Positions 1 to 7,676 of a stretch of 12,298 nucleotides of DNA are shown here, one piece after another. Position 1 is the first letter of the stretch; every line of letters starts with the position of its first letter. The notes under the pieces were generated by a model. The model saw nothing but the letters and a program-made list of their open reading frames with translations, did no database searches and was not told the origin of the DNA. Source of the DNA: Nitrospira sp. (GTDB lineage: Bacteria; Nitrospirota; Nitrospiria; Nitrospirales; Nitrospiraceae); NCBI GenBank assembly GCA_025935475.1, contig JAICVE010000046.1, positions 1-12,298 on the forward strand. Direction: 5' to 3'. The translations under genes and the position numbers were made by a program.

Positions 1-23
1 ACGACCACCCATTGTGTGTTCAT
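1..23 (-). CDS. 5' end of an unidentified gene leaving the window
   Basis: An ATG on the minus strand at 21-23 is preceded by a strong ribosome binding site, AAGGAG, with a seven-base spacer. The seven codons visible read MNTQWVV before the window ends. It lies 30 bases after the stop of the SRPBCC gene on the same strand and is probably the next gene of that operon. Nothing can be said about its function. Confidence 0.55.
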
Positions 24-53
24 CTGTCGGCTCCTTGCTGGTGAGTGCTTCTC

Positions 54-500
54 CTAGACCGTCCCCCTCCAGGCGCCCGTTTCCTGTCCCCGGCTTTCGA
101 TGTACCGTTTGAATCGCTCCAGATCGCCCACTACCCGCTGGCTCACCATACCAGTCACATCTCCCACATTTTCCAAAACCCCGTCGGGATCATATTCCAT
201 CTGAAGCATGACCTTGGACGTTGAATCCGAGAGGCGATGAAACGTCACGACGCCGGCATTCTGCGCGCCGTCACGGCTTCGCCAGGCGATTCGCCTATCA
301 GGAATCTGTTCCGTGATTTCAGCGTCCCATTCCTTTTCCTTCCCGCCAATCTCGGCTTTCCAGTGTAAATGTGTTTCATCAAGCTGTTTCACATGTTTCA
401 CGCCTTCCATGAACCTCGGAAACTCCTCGAACTGGGTCCACTGGTTGTACGCCGTTCTCACCGGCACATTGATCTCGATCGATTTTTCGATGAGGGACAT
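54..500 (-). CDS. SRPBCC (START-like, polyketide cyclase/dehydrase type) family protein
   Basis: This 148-residue protein belongs to the SRPBCC helix-grip superfamily, small folds with a deep hydrophobic cavity that binds lipids or other apolar ligands. The family pattern is clear: an N-terminal strand (EKSIEINVPVRTAYNQWTQF), then FPRFMEGVKHV, a central stretch with IAWRS, and a closing amphipathic helix around residues 118-138 (VVGDLERFKRYIES). The length is normal for a single-domain member. The start is fixed by AAAGGAG six bases upstream of the ATG. There is no signal peptide or membrane segment, so it is cytoplasmic. Relatives of this subtype often sit next to stress or envelope genes, but ligand and reaction are unknown. 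It follows the DUF2630 gene by 33 bases and is probably cotranscribed with it. Confidence 0.88.
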   Translation of the reverse strand: MSLIEKSIEINVPVRTAYNQWTQFEEFPRFMEGVKHVKQLDETHLHWKAEIGGKEKEWDAEITEQIPDRRIAWRSRDGAQNAGVVTFHRLSDSTSKVMLQMEYDPDGVLENVGDVTGMVSQRVVGDLERFKRYIESRGQETGAWRGTV

Positions 501-533
501 GATGATCTCCTTTCACTCGGATGACAGCGAATG

Positions 534-791
534 TTATTGTTCGTATTTCTCGACGATGTCAGGGGGCCTCATCTCAGCCTTGTCCGGATCTTCCCCGACG
601 GCGCGCAGTGCTCTCCGTTGACGCAGGAGATCCCAGGTCTGGTCGAGTTCGACCTCGAGCGCGTGCAAGCGGGTACGGTCGTGTTCCGATAACGCTTCCT
701 GTGCCTGTAAACGGTGTTCCTCCGTCACAAGCGCTTCGATGTGCCTGAGCACGGATCCATCGGTGGTTCGATGCTGAAGATGCTGCTCCAT
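534..791 (-). CDS. DUF2630 family small protein
   Basis: This 85-residue cytoplasmic protein matches the DUF2630 family as I remember it: a helix with EALVTEEHRL, then LHALEVELDQTWDLLRQRRA, and a conserved tail with DPDKAEMRPPDIVEKYEQ. It is probably a short helical hairpin or coiled coil. Function is unknown; the family is common in actinobacteria and scattered elsewhere. The open frame runs further upstream to 920, but that part is antisense shadow of the peroxidase gene. I chose the ATG at 789-791, which has a GAGAGG-type ribosome binding site nine bases away and gives the usual family length. The gene starts 13 bases after the peroxidase stop, which implies cotranscription. Confidence 0.82.
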   Translation of the reverse strand: MEQHLQHRTTDGSVLRHIEALVTEEHRLQAQEALSEHDRTRLHALEVELDQTWDLLRQRRALRAVGEDPDKAEMRPPDIVEKYEQ

Positions 792-804
792 CGCACGCCG
801 CCTC

Positions 805-2262
805 TCACAAGGCCCGAAGAAATGCTGCAAGCGCCTTTTTGTCGTCGTGGTCCAGTTTGAGGCCGCCGACGATATTGAAGAATTCCACAGTGTCTTCGAG
901 CGTCGGCAGACGACCATCATGAAAATAAGGCGGAGAATCCTTGATGCCTCTCAACACAAAAGTTTTGATCGGTCCATCCGCCGCGGCTCCAAATCGTTCA
1001 AGATGCAAGTCATGCATCTGGTGATCGGTGAACGACGGCGGCTGATGACAGGACGCACATTTCGCTTTTCCGAAAAAGAGGTCTTCCCCCCTCGCTTCGA
1101 GCGCGCTCGCCTTCCCACGGTCCAGACGACCCGTCATGGGATCGAGTTTCGGCGCCGGCGGGAAATCGATCATGTTCTGCATCTGCGCCATGTGGGCTAC
1201 CGGCACCCGGTCGATGATGTTCATGCCTTTTTTCATGGCCCGTATGGGATCGCCGTTGAAATAGGCCGTGCGTTGCTCGAATTCGGTGAAGTCTTCCACT
1301 GATCGGATGGAGCGCTTTGAGCCGTGGATTTGCTGGTTGAACATGCCTCGCAAACTGACCGTATCCAGGCGCAGACGTTCCATTTGCGGCCGCGTGTCCG
1401 GATTCAGGTGAAACTGGCCGGTCGTGTGGAAATTCACGTGGCAATCTAGGCAACTGACGCCGAGGCTGGGCTTCACCGATTTTCGATCATGAGTGGCATT
1501 GAATTCTTCTTGTGGAAATTGAGTCACGAGCATGCGGAGTCCGTCCAACTGGGCCGGCGTGACCAGTCCCCGGAACAGCCGGTCGAAGTTCTCGGCGTGG
1601 AGCACCTCACCCTGAGAGACATCGCCGAGTTCGGGATGGGTCGTGAGGAAAATCGGAGGGGGAAACTCCGGCAGCAGGCATTCCGGCAGATCAAAGTCTA
1701 CGTCGAATCGTTCGAGTCTTGGAAATTCCTTGGTTTGGACCTGAGGGAACACCTGGCCGCCCACAGCCTGCTTGACGTGCGGGAGCCGATCGAAGCCTGG
1801 AGGGAACGCGCCCTTTTTCTTAATGTCATCGGCGGAGAGCTGGCCCAGCTGCTCCCACGTCATGCCGGAGCCGAGTTTGACGATCGGACCGATCGGTTGC
1901 GGCTTGCCCTTCGTCATGGTGATGCCTTTTTCGGTCCGACAACTCAGGTCATAACGGTCGTTCAGCAACTTGTGTTGGCGTTTCATGACATCAGACTTCT
2001 GGGCGACATCCTTCTTCATGACCTCATCAGCACTCTTTTGGGCATCCTGGCCGGGTGGCGCGCCGAACACATCATAGGAAAAATCCACGCCCTCGAAGCC
2101 CTTAAGCCTGGCATCCTCGAGGGTGCCGACCTGCGCCTGTTGCTTCTTCCCTTCAGGAGTTGGTTGGGCGAGACCCGCACGGTCCATGACGAGCGCCCAT
2201 GACGCGAGTCCAATTCCCACAGTGATGCAGAGCACTTGTGGCCAAACCCTGGTCGATTTCAT
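805..2262 (-). CDS. Long-form di-haem cytochrome c peroxidase (CcpA/MauG-like) family protein
   Basis: This 485-residue exported protein has two c-type haem sites: CLDCH at residues 271-275 and CASCH at 402-406. The C-terminus carries the bacterial di-haem peroxidase signature: TFVLRGIKDSPPYFHDGR, then LEDTVEFFN and a final LAAFLRAL. Members reduce peroxide or oxidise other substrates in the periplasm with electrons from small cytochromes. Residues 1-32 form a signal peptide (MKSTRVWPQ, a hydrophobic run, LAQ). The first haem lies far from the N-terminus, while classical CcpA is about 320-350 residues with the first haem near the mature start. I recall a widespread long subfamily of this layout, often mislabelled 'cytochrome B6'. 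The start at 2262 was chosen because the signal peptide begins there and a purine-rich GGAGAGAGAAGAAAGG precedes it; the ATG at 2292 has no ribosome binding site. Peroxidase activity is inferred; the true substrate is unknown. Confidence 0.88.
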   Translation of the reverse strand: MKSTRVWPQVLCITVGIGLASWALVMDRAGLAQPTPEGKKQQAQVGTLEDARLKGFEGVDFSYDVFGAPPGQDAQKSADEVMKKDVAQKSDVMKRQHKLLNDRYDLSCRTEKGITMTKGKPQPIGPIVKLGSGMTWEQLGQLSADDIKKKGAFPPGFDRLPHVKQAVGGQVFPQVQTKEFPRLERFDVDFDLPECLLPEFPPPIFLTTHPELGDVSQGEVLHAENFDRLFRGLVTPAQLDGLRMLVTQFPQEEFNATHDRKSVKPSLGVSCLDCHVNFHTTGQFHLNPDTRPQMERLRLDTVSLRGMFNQQIHGSKRSIRSVEDFTEFEQRTAYFNGDPIRAMKKGMNIIDRVPVAHMAQMQNMIDFPPAPKLDPMTGRLDRGKASALEARGEDLFFGKAKCASCHQPPSFTDHQMHDLHLERFGAAADGPIKTFVLRGIKDSPPYFHDGRLPTLEDTVEFFNIVGGLKLDHDDKKALAAFLRAL

Positions 2263-2321
2263 AGCCTTTCTTCTCTCTCCCTTCTCTTTCATGGTGACGG
2301 CGGTCAGCGGAGTTCGGCGAA

Positions 2322-2861
2322 CTACCGTGCCGCCGTGTCGATGCCGATTGAGCTCGCGATCTGTTGCGCTTGGCGGAGATGCTGCTTCAACAGCGGCAGC
2401 GTGCCCTCCGCCCATTGCTGCACTTGAGGATTCTTGATCGCCTTGATGTGTCGTTCGAACTCCTTCACATCCCGGCGATGATCGCGCAGCATGTAACCCA
2501 GATAGGCCCGGTCGAAATCTCTTCCCGACAATCGGGCGAACTGCTCCTGTTTGTCCTTGTGGTTGTTAGTCAACTCGGTGGGAAGTGCCACGCCTTCCCT
2601 GGACGCAAGTTGCTGAATTTCCGCACTGGCTTTTCGATGATCCTCGATCATCTGCGCTCCAAACTGCTTGACCTGCTGGTCCCCTGCCCGCTCGGAGGCC
2701 AACTGCCCCAACGCGATTTCCGCCTGCTGACCCTCCGCGGCTTTCTGTAGGAACGATTGCGCAGACGGTCTGGCGTCCTCCATGGCGCTGTGTGATCCGC
2801 TCGCCGGAAGAAACGCCGCGGCAGTTGCCGCGACCAACCATGCCGCTGCCATAGACATCAT
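2322..2861 (-). CDS. DUF4142 family exported protein (ferritin-like helical)
   Basis: About 180 residues with an N-terminal signal sequence (MMSMAAAWLVAATAAAFL) followed by a DUF4142 domain. Family features seen are QSFLQKAAEGQQAEIALGQLA, then QVKQFGAQMIEDHRKA, FDRAYLGYMLRDHRRDVKEFE, and a last helix with LLKQHLRQAQQI. The domain is a four-helix bundle expected in the periplasm or envelope; its biochemical role is not established, and it is often encoded near stress genes. The start is ambiguous among three ATGs at 2861, 2858 and 2852; a GGTGG lies four to seven bases before the first two. A TTG at 2915 would extend the frame but has no ribosome binding site and would bury the signal peptide. 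It is the first gene of the left operon, 59 bases ahead of the peroxidase. Confidence 0.87.
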   Translation of the reverse strand: MMSMAAAWLVAATAAAFLPASGSHSAMEDARPSAQSFLQKAAEGQQAEIALGQLASERAGDQQVKQFGAQMIEDHRKASAEIQQLASREGVALPTELTNNHKDKQEQFARLSGRDFDRAYLGYMLRDHRRDVKEFERHIKAIKNPQVQQWAEGTLPLLKQHLRQAQQIASSIGIDTAAR

Positions 2862-3270
2862 GCTGCCACCATGCTTCGAGCTCGGTCCCTCACCATCTGC
2901 GCCTATCAGCTTCAAACCAGCGGAGCGTGCGCGCCGTCAGGACGACTCTGGCACCCCCCGTTTGGCGGCCATCCGTGCCGTGACCATCGCGATCTTGCGG
3001 CTCCTCGTGCGAGTAGCGCACGCGCTCGCTTCTGCTCACTATGAGCGACGCACTGACGTCTATCGACTAGCAAATGCCCGAGAAACTATTTTGAGATGGG
3101 ACAGTCACGACACGTGCGTGCAACAGAGGGACAAAATCGCTGCCGTCACCGGAATGAAAACGAAGAAAAAATCCTTACGTCGCCTCAACCAGGGGTTTCA
3201 CCAGTCCTGCGCTGGTCCAGGGCGTGTTACCAACCTTACATCCCTCGAAGATGCCTTACATCCCTTGAAC
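2862..3270. other. Divergent intergenic region (409 bases)
   Basis: No convincing gene lies between the divergent DUF4142 and mechanosensitive channel genes. One plus-strand frame stays open throughout, but it lacks a ribosome binding site at each ATG and begins as antisense of DUF4142. A six-base-pair inverted repeat with a five-base loop is at 3006-3022 (CGTGCG AGTAG CGCACG). A tandem repeat closes the region at 3234-3273. Promoters for both flanking operons should be here, but I could not find a good -35/-10 pair on either strand, so an alternative sigma factor or an activator is possible. Confidence 0.5.
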
Positions 3271-3273
3271 ATG
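3234..3273 (+). repeat. Tandem duplication of a 20-base unit ending at the channel start codon
   Basis: Two adjacent 20-base units, 3234-3253 and 3254-3273, differ at only two positions. Both end in ATG: the first ATG (3251) opens a five-codon frame, MPYIP, whose TGA ends three bases before the second ATG (3271). The second ATG is the chosen start of the mechanosensitive channel. The repeat replaces the place where a ribosome binding site would be expected. Confidence 0.85.
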
Positions 3274-5547
3274 ACTATTCGTCTCTGCTCCGCGGTCCTT
3301 GGCACGGTGCTCCTCGTCTGGTCTTTCACTTCCGAAGGCCTGCCGGCGGATACCGATGCTGCAAAAGGCGTGGCACACAACCGCGACGTCCGCGCGCCCG
3401 CTGTCGATGAGAAAACGCTCGCCGATGCGCGCACGAAGCGCGAAAAAGCTCAAGCGGAACTCGACGCCGTCAGCAAACCGAGAACCTTGGCGGCCGGCAC
3501 GCCGCCGGGAACACCTCAGGAAGAACTCCTCGAGCGGCGCTCCCTGCTGCACCATATCGTCCGCAGTCTCGACGAGCAGATCGACAACATGCTGCGCCTG
3601 GACCAGGCTCGTCGGCACCGGGAGGAGCTTGCCAAGTCTTCGACTGCTGCGGACGCGCCCGCCGAATCGCCGCCCTATTCCGTGTTCGACGCCGATACAT
3701 TATGGGATACCGTGTATTCCCTGCGCCTTGCCGTCGAAGGGCTGCAGTCTCAACTCAGTCTGAGTGAACTCCGGTCCAATCATGCGCGGGAATCCCTGCT
3801 GACTGCCGAGGAGCGTCTTCGACAGACCTCGGAGCGACTCGAGACCACGAAGGGGACGGCCTCCGATGACCGGCAGCGATGGCTTCGAGACCTCGACGCC
3901 TTGCGCCAACGGGCACCCGCTGCAGAGTTGCAAGCCGCTGAAGTTGCAAAGAGCCGCATCGGAGAAGAGCTGTCGGATTCACGCGCGCGCCTCGCATCAG
4001 CGGAACATCGGTTGGCGACGGTCGAACCCCAGGTCGAATTCACGGAAGAAGATCTGGCCAAGATCCGGAAACGCTTGTCCGAGGAACAGCAGCACCTCGC
4101 CGATGAACTGGACAGAACCACTGCCGATCGGTATCGTCAGTTCGAAGCACTTCGCGGCATGGAAGGACAGTTGGCCGTCCGACTCTCGAAAGCAGGCGGG
4201 CGAGTTCCAAGCACGATCAGCCGACTCCAATCCGGCGTCGAAGTCGCCCGGATCCGGACCGACAATCTGTCGCTCAAGAGCGATTTGTTGCAGCTGCTGC
4301 TCGATGTGGTGGAAGGTGAACGTCAGCTCTGGGAGAGCCGGTTCGCCATCGGCCACGGTCATGATCCGGGGAAGATCCGCGAGGCCTACGACCGCTTTAC
4401 CCCGCTGGTCAACAATTTCCAAGCCTCCAGGGATTATGTCCGCCAACAAGCCGGTATCGTGTCCGGACAAATCGGCGAACTAGAAACACGCGTCACGAAC
4501 AGTTCGGCATCGGGGGACCGAACACAGTCGCGGGCGCTGCTCGACGCCAATCGGCAACGGGAGGACATCTACAACGCGACGCTCCGACGCCTGGATCAGA
4601 CGTCACGCTTCCTCGAGCGCTGGAAGTCGATGTTCAAGGAGCAGCAGCACGAACTGCCCTTGTCGGCCAGGCTGGAGGGATGGTGGCAGCGCACGTGGGA
4701 GCGGACCAAGGCGGTATGGGATTGGGAGGTGTTCAGCGCCGAAGACACGATCGAGGTGGAGGGCAAGAAAATCACCGGACATCGCAGCGTCACCATCGGG
4801 AAAATCGTCACCGCGCTCGTGATCCTGTCGATCGGCTACTGGCTGTGTCTGTATTGCGCGGCACTCATCAGCCGGCTGGCGATGAGACGCCTTGGCGTCG
4901 CCCCTGAGCTCGCCAACCTGCTTCGCCAATGGAGCCAGGCACTGCTGCTTACGGTGCTGATCGTGACCAGCCTCGTCTGGGTCAAAATTCCCTTGACGAT
5001 CTTTGCCTTTCTAGGCGGCGCCTTTGCAATCGGGGTGGGGTTCGGCGCCCAGAACCTGCTCAAGAACGTGATCAGCGGCATCCTGCTCCTTATCGAACGC
5101 CCGCTGCGAGTCGGCGATTTGATTGAAGTGGAAAATGTGCGCGGACGGGTGACGACCATCGGTCTTCGATCATCCACCGTCCGGGATGCCAAGGGAGTCG
5201 TCACCCTCATTCCTAACAGCACGTTCCTTGAGCGCTACCTCACGAACTGGACCTATTCGAGCCGCATCGGACGGTTTTCGCTGCGGGTGGGTGCGCCTTA
5301 CGGGTCTTCCACCCAAGCGGTCATGGATCTCCTCGTCGGTCTGGCCGCCAACCATTCTCGCGTACTCAAAACCCCGAAGCCCCAGGTCCTCCTTGAAGAA
5401 TTCGGCAATCAGGCCCGCATTTTTACGTTGAATTATTGGTTGGAAATTCGGCTCGACATCGACCCCAACGAAGTGGCGAGCGAGCTGCGGTTTGCCATCG
5501 AGCAAAAATTTTTGGAAGCGGGACTCAAGATCCTGCCGGCGGCTTGA
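3271..5547 (+). CDS. Large MscS-family mechanosensitive ion channel with coiled-coil periplasmic domain
   Basis: This 758-residue protein would open under membrane tension to release solutes during osmotic downshock. Residues 1-26 look like a signal peptide (cleavage near LPA/D). A long, charged, heptad-rich coiled coil follows, strongest around 148-300, expected in the periplasm. Three membrane segments lie near 509-532, 550-572 and 574-602. The last is the MscS pore helix: GGAFAIGVGFGAQNLL from residue 582, then SGILLLIERPLRVGDLIEV leading into the beta domain (RGRVTTIGLRSSTVRD, IPNSTF) and the cytoplasmic alpha/beta end. The layout recalls MscK/MscM-type proteins but is shorter, with fewer membrane spans. 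Start choice: the ATG at 3271 begins the signal peptide but has no clear ribosome binding site; an in-frame ATG at 3154 also lacks one and would add 39 basic residues. Confidence 0.88.
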   Translation: MTIRLCSAVLGTVLLVWSFTSEGLPADTDAAKGVAHNRDVRAPAVDEKTLADARTKREKAQAELDAVSKPRTLAAGTPPGTPQEELLERRSLLHHIVRSLDEQIDNMLRLDQARRHREELAKSSTAADAPAESPPYSVFDADTLWDTVYSLRLAVEGLQSQLSLSELRSNHARESLLTAEERLRQTSERLETTKGTASDDRQRWLRDLDALRQRAPAAELQAAEVAKSRIGEELSDSRARLASAEHRLATVEPQVEFTEEDLAKIRKRLSEEQQHLADELDRTTADRYRQFEALRGMEGQLAVRLSKAGGRVPSTISRLQSGVEVARIRTDNLSLKSDLLQLLLDVVEGERQLWESRFAIGHGHDPGKIREAYDRFTPLVNNFQASRDYVRQQAGIVSGQIGELETRVTNSSASGDRTQSRALLDANRQREDIYNATLRRLDQTSRFLERWKSMFKEQQHELPLSARLEGWWQRTWERTKAVWDWEVFSAEDTIEVEGKKITGHRSVTIGKIVTALVILSIGYWLCLYCAALISRLAMRRLGVAPELANLLRQWSQALLLTVLIVTSLVWVKIPLTIFAFLGGAFAIGVGFGAQNLLKNVISGILLLIERPLRVGDLIEVENVRGRVTTIGLRSSTVRDAKGVVTLIPNSTFLERYLTNWTYSSRIGRFSLRVGAPYGSSTQAVMDLLVGLAANHSRVLKTPKPQVLLEEFGNQARIFTLNYWLEIRLDIDPNEVASELRFAIEQKFLEAGLKILPAA

Positions 5548-5615
5548 AGGCGAACGGGCGTCCGTTGACAGGAAAATGGCATCATCCTAGACTAGAGCAC
5601 GTCTTGGAGCACCGC

Positions 5616-5903
5616 ATGCTGCTTGAACGAGGGCCCTCCTTCCAACGGCTCGTCCTTTACGCCATCGGACTTATCTGCCTTTGCGTCGTGATGTACGTGC
5701 TCGGCAGTCCGATGACGCTGTGGACGATGCAGTTTGCCCTGGATCAGACCGATACTGTCGTCCTCGAGGGATTTTCATTGCCGACCACGGTTTCCGATGC
5801 CATCCCCGCGATGGTTGGGAGTCCTTCAAACGAAACCTCGCCCGGTGCCAAGAGAGAGGTCAACGAAGACGGCCTTCTGCGTCCCCCCAACATGATTCTG
5901 TAA
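5616..5903 (+). CDS. Hypothetical single-span membrane protein
   Basis: I do not recognise this 95-residue protein. It starts with a short basic segment (MLLERGPSFQR), followed by one hydrophobic span at about residues 12-32 (LVLYAIGLICLCVVMYVLG). A polar, proline- and serine-containing tail of about 60 residues follows, without cysteines. It could be an anchored periplasmic peptide or an uncleaved signal anchor. The frame is open from 5436, but that part overlaps the channel gene; I chose the ATG at 5616 because GGAG lies six bases upstream and the membrane segment then sits at the N-terminus. It begins 68 bases after the channel stop and may be cotranscribed with it. Confidence 0.6.
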   Translation: MLLERGPSFQRLVLYAIGLICLCVVMYVLGSPMTLWTMQFALDQTDTVVLEGFSLPTTVSDAIPAMVGSPSNETSPGAKREVNEDGLLRPPNMIL

Positions 5904-5933
5904 TCAGTTGTTCCTCTCCATCATCGGTACGGC

Positions 5934-6011
5934 ATGATCCCGAGGCGCAAGGCGCTCGACATACTGCGCCACCATTTCCGAGGAATGCAGAACCCTCGAA
6001 GGTCTAAGTAA
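5934..6011 (+). CDS. Possible 25-residue small ORF ahead of the zinc-tail gene
   Basis: An ATG at 5934 opens a 25-codon frame giving a basic peptide that begins MIPRRKALDILRHHF. Its TAA (6009-6011) overlaps the ribosome binding site of the next gene, an arrangement seen in translational coupling. It has no good ribosome binding site of its own and is in the same frame as the preceding gene after that gene's stop. It may be chance. Confidence 0.22.
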   Translation: MIPRRKALDILRHHFRGMQNPRRSK

Positions 6012-6021
6012 GGAGCTCAGC

Positions 6022-6255
6022 ATGAGTGATCTACACCTGACATACCGTTGTCCAGCCTGCCAGCGCGTCAAGAATCAGCCCGGGGAAGGATCAGTGGACC
6101 AAGACTGGTGCACGATGGCGGACTACGTCAAACGCTATCCTATTCCCGCACCGGACGTGTTGCTCTCTGAATTCTACTGTAGCGAGTGCTCCGCATCCTA
6201 CGACCGGCTCGTCGAGTATAGCCGCGCAACCCAGTCCTGCTTTCTTCAGCAATAA
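6022..6255 (+). CDS. Small cysteine-rich protein, probable zinc-binding; resembles the Cys tail of PAS/two-component proteins
   Basis: This 77-residue protein has two CxxC pairs, at residues 10-13 (CPAC) and 53-56 (CSEC), plus single cysteines at 30 and 73. The spacing and context (CPACQRVKN, a Trp at 29, MADYVKRYP, LLSEFYCSECSASY) match the pattern I know from the C-terminal tails of many PAS, histidine kinase and response regulator proteins: CxxCKKIR, a Trp, a YI helix, then S-x3-C-x2-C-x3-Y. Here the module stands alone, with no receiver or PAS domain fused. Zinc binding is inferred from the cysteines. The start is supported by AAGGAG six bases before the ATG. It has no signal peptide, so it is cytoplasmic. 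It faces the transporter gene 38 bases away. Confidence 0.72.
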   Translation: MSDLHLTYRCPACQRVKNQPGEGSVDQDWCTMADYVKRYPIPAPDVLLSEFYCSECSASYDRLVEYSRATQSCFLQQ

Positions 6256-6260
6256 CGGGG

Positions 6261-6295
6261 GAGGTCCGTCTTGCGCCTTCGGAAGGCTGACCCTC
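6261..6295. terminator. Weak hairpin between convergent genes
   Basis: In the short gap between the convergent zinc-tail and transporter genes, GCCTT/AAGGC (6275-6287) can form a small stem with a three-base loop. An outer arm, GAGGTC with GACCCTC (one bulge), can extend it. There is no T-run on either strand, so intrinsic termination is doubtful. Confidence 0.2.
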
Positions 6296-7640
6296 ACCGC
6301 AGGAAGAGCAGCCATACATAGAGGGTGCTCAAGAGCAACGACCCGACCATCACCGGAAATCCGACCATCAAGAACTGCCGGTAGCTGATGGGATACCCGG
6401 CTCTCCGTGCGAGATCCGCAATCACCACATTGGCGCTGGCACCGATCAACGTGCCGTTGCCGCCCAGGCAGGCGCCAAGCGCCAATGACCACCAAAGCGG
6501 GAGAATATCCGGTTGATGAACGAGCGTCGTATAGTCGGAAATTTCCGGATGCAGCGAACGCGCAAGATCGACGACCAAGGGATTCATGGCAGCCACGTAT
6601 GGAATGTTATCGATAACGGCGGAGAGCAGTGCGGAGCCCCATAAGATCGAGAACACCGCCGCGGCCGGATGTCCCTGCGTGACTGACAGCAACTGCGTGG
6701 CAAGCATCCCGATCACACCGACTTTTACCAAGGCGCCGACCAGAATGAACAAGCCGATGAAGAAAAAAATGGTTTTCCATTCCACGTCCGCCAGGTAGGA
6801 CAATTCGTCGCTATTGTGCTTGCGATTTGCCCGACCAATCAGCATAAACGCGCTGGCGCCCACGAGCGCGATTGTTGCCGGCTCCAAATGAAGCACTCCG
6901 TGAAGGCCAAACGCGAGGTTGACGAGCCCTAGGAGCCACACGCACCGGCGCAAGAGGAGAGGATCTTGAACAGCATCACGAGGCGCTAAGCCCAATACGG
7001 CTTCCTTGAGATGAGGCGCCACCTGCAGGCTGCCTCCATACAACAGCCGAAGGCCGACCAGGAACACGGCCATGATTCCCACGACGACCGGACCAAGAAC
7101 GATGAGAAATTGAAGGTAGCCCAATTGCGCTTTGCTGGCGATCATGATGTTGGGAGGATCGCCGACCAACGTGGCCGTTCCCCCGATGTTCGACGCAATC
7201 GCCTCGACAATCAGAAACGGCACAGGGTCCAAGCGAAGCCGCTTCGCGATGGACAACGTCACGGGGGCCATTAAGAGCACCGTCGTCACGTTGTCGAGCA
7301 TGGCCGACAGCACAGCCGTGACAAGGGCAAGCAACGCCAGCATGCGAAAGGGATCTGCCCCGGCACGCTGTGCCGACCAAATCGCCAACACCTCGAAGAG
7401 GCCGGTGTCACGGACGATGTTCACGATGATCATCATCCCGATCAACAGAAAGATGACGTTGTAATCCACGCCGAACTCGTGCGAGTAGAACGCCTCGTCC
7501 TGCGTCATCACACCCGAGACGATCATCAGCGCTGCGCCACCCAAGGCCACGATGGTTTTATGAATCCGCTCCGTAATGATGAACCCATACGAAACGGCAA
7601 AGATCGCTAAGGCGATTGAGAGATCGGAGAACGGCAACAT
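6294..7640 (-). CDS. ArsB/NhaD (ion transporter superfamily) membrane transporter
   Basis: This 448-residue polytopic membrane protein has about 11-12 hydrophobic spans and the two-fold pseudo-symmetry of the ion transporter superfamily. The first half has LDNVTTVLLMAP (115-126) and GGTATLVGDPPN (153-164). The second half repeats these as IDNIPYVAAMNP (near 340) and GGNGTLIGASANVV (from 393). These motifs form the ion and substrate site in ArsB, NhaD and CitMHS proteins. The likely role is Na+/H+ antiport or anion export at the inner membrane, but sequence alone does not choose the substrate. No arsR or arsC lies nearby, which argues against an arsenite role. The ATG at 7640 gives the normal N-terminus, yet no ribosome binding site is visible; a perfect TATAAT lies 37 bases upstream, so the leader is short. 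Confidence 0.88.
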   Translation of the reverse strand: MLPFSDLSIALAIFAVSYGFIITERIHKTIVALGGAALMIVSGVMTQDEAFYSHEFGVDYNVIFLLIGMMIIVNIVRDTGLFEVLAIWSAQRAGADPFRMLALLALVTAVLSAMLDNVTTVLLMAPVTLSIAKRLRLDPVPFLIVEAIASNIGGTATLVGDPPNIMIASKAQLGYLQFLIVLGPVVVGIMAVFLVGLRLLYGGSLQVAPHLKEAVLGLAPRDAVQDPLLLRRCVWLLGLVNLAFGLHGVLHLEPATIALVGASAFMLIGRANRKHNSDELSYLADVEWKTIFFFIGLFILVGALVKVGVIGMLATQLLSVTQGHPAAAVFSILWGSALLSAVIDNIPYVAAMNPLVVDLARSLHPEISDYTTLVHQPDILPLWWSLALGACLGGNGTLIGASANVVIADLARRAGYPISYRQFLMVGFPVMVGSLLLSTLYVWLLFLR

Positions 7641-7676
7641 GCGTGTCGATCAGGTGGTTACGCGTCAATCGAACAG

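Noticed and set aside
1489..2202. 237-codon plus-strand ORF
   Set aside because: It is antisense to the peroxidase gene, whose haem motifs and signal peptide show which strand codes; its translation shows no domain.
2263..2415. Longer start of the peroxidase gene
   Set aside because: It overlaps the end of DUF4142, has no ribosome binding site, and hides the signal peptide that begins at 2262.
2782..3270. N-terminal extension of the mechanosensitive channel frame by 163 codons
   Set aside because: The first part is antisense of DUF4142, no start has a ribosome binding site, and the signal peptide would end up inside the protein.
5436..5615. Upstream extension of the small membrane protein
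   Set aside because: Overlaps the conserved channel C-terminus in another frame; the ATG at 5616 has a ribosome binding site and directly precedes the membrane span.
6294..7640. Arsenite efflux pump (arsB) as a specific call
   Set aside because: The family motifs do not settle the substrate and no other ars gene is nearby, so only the family name is given.
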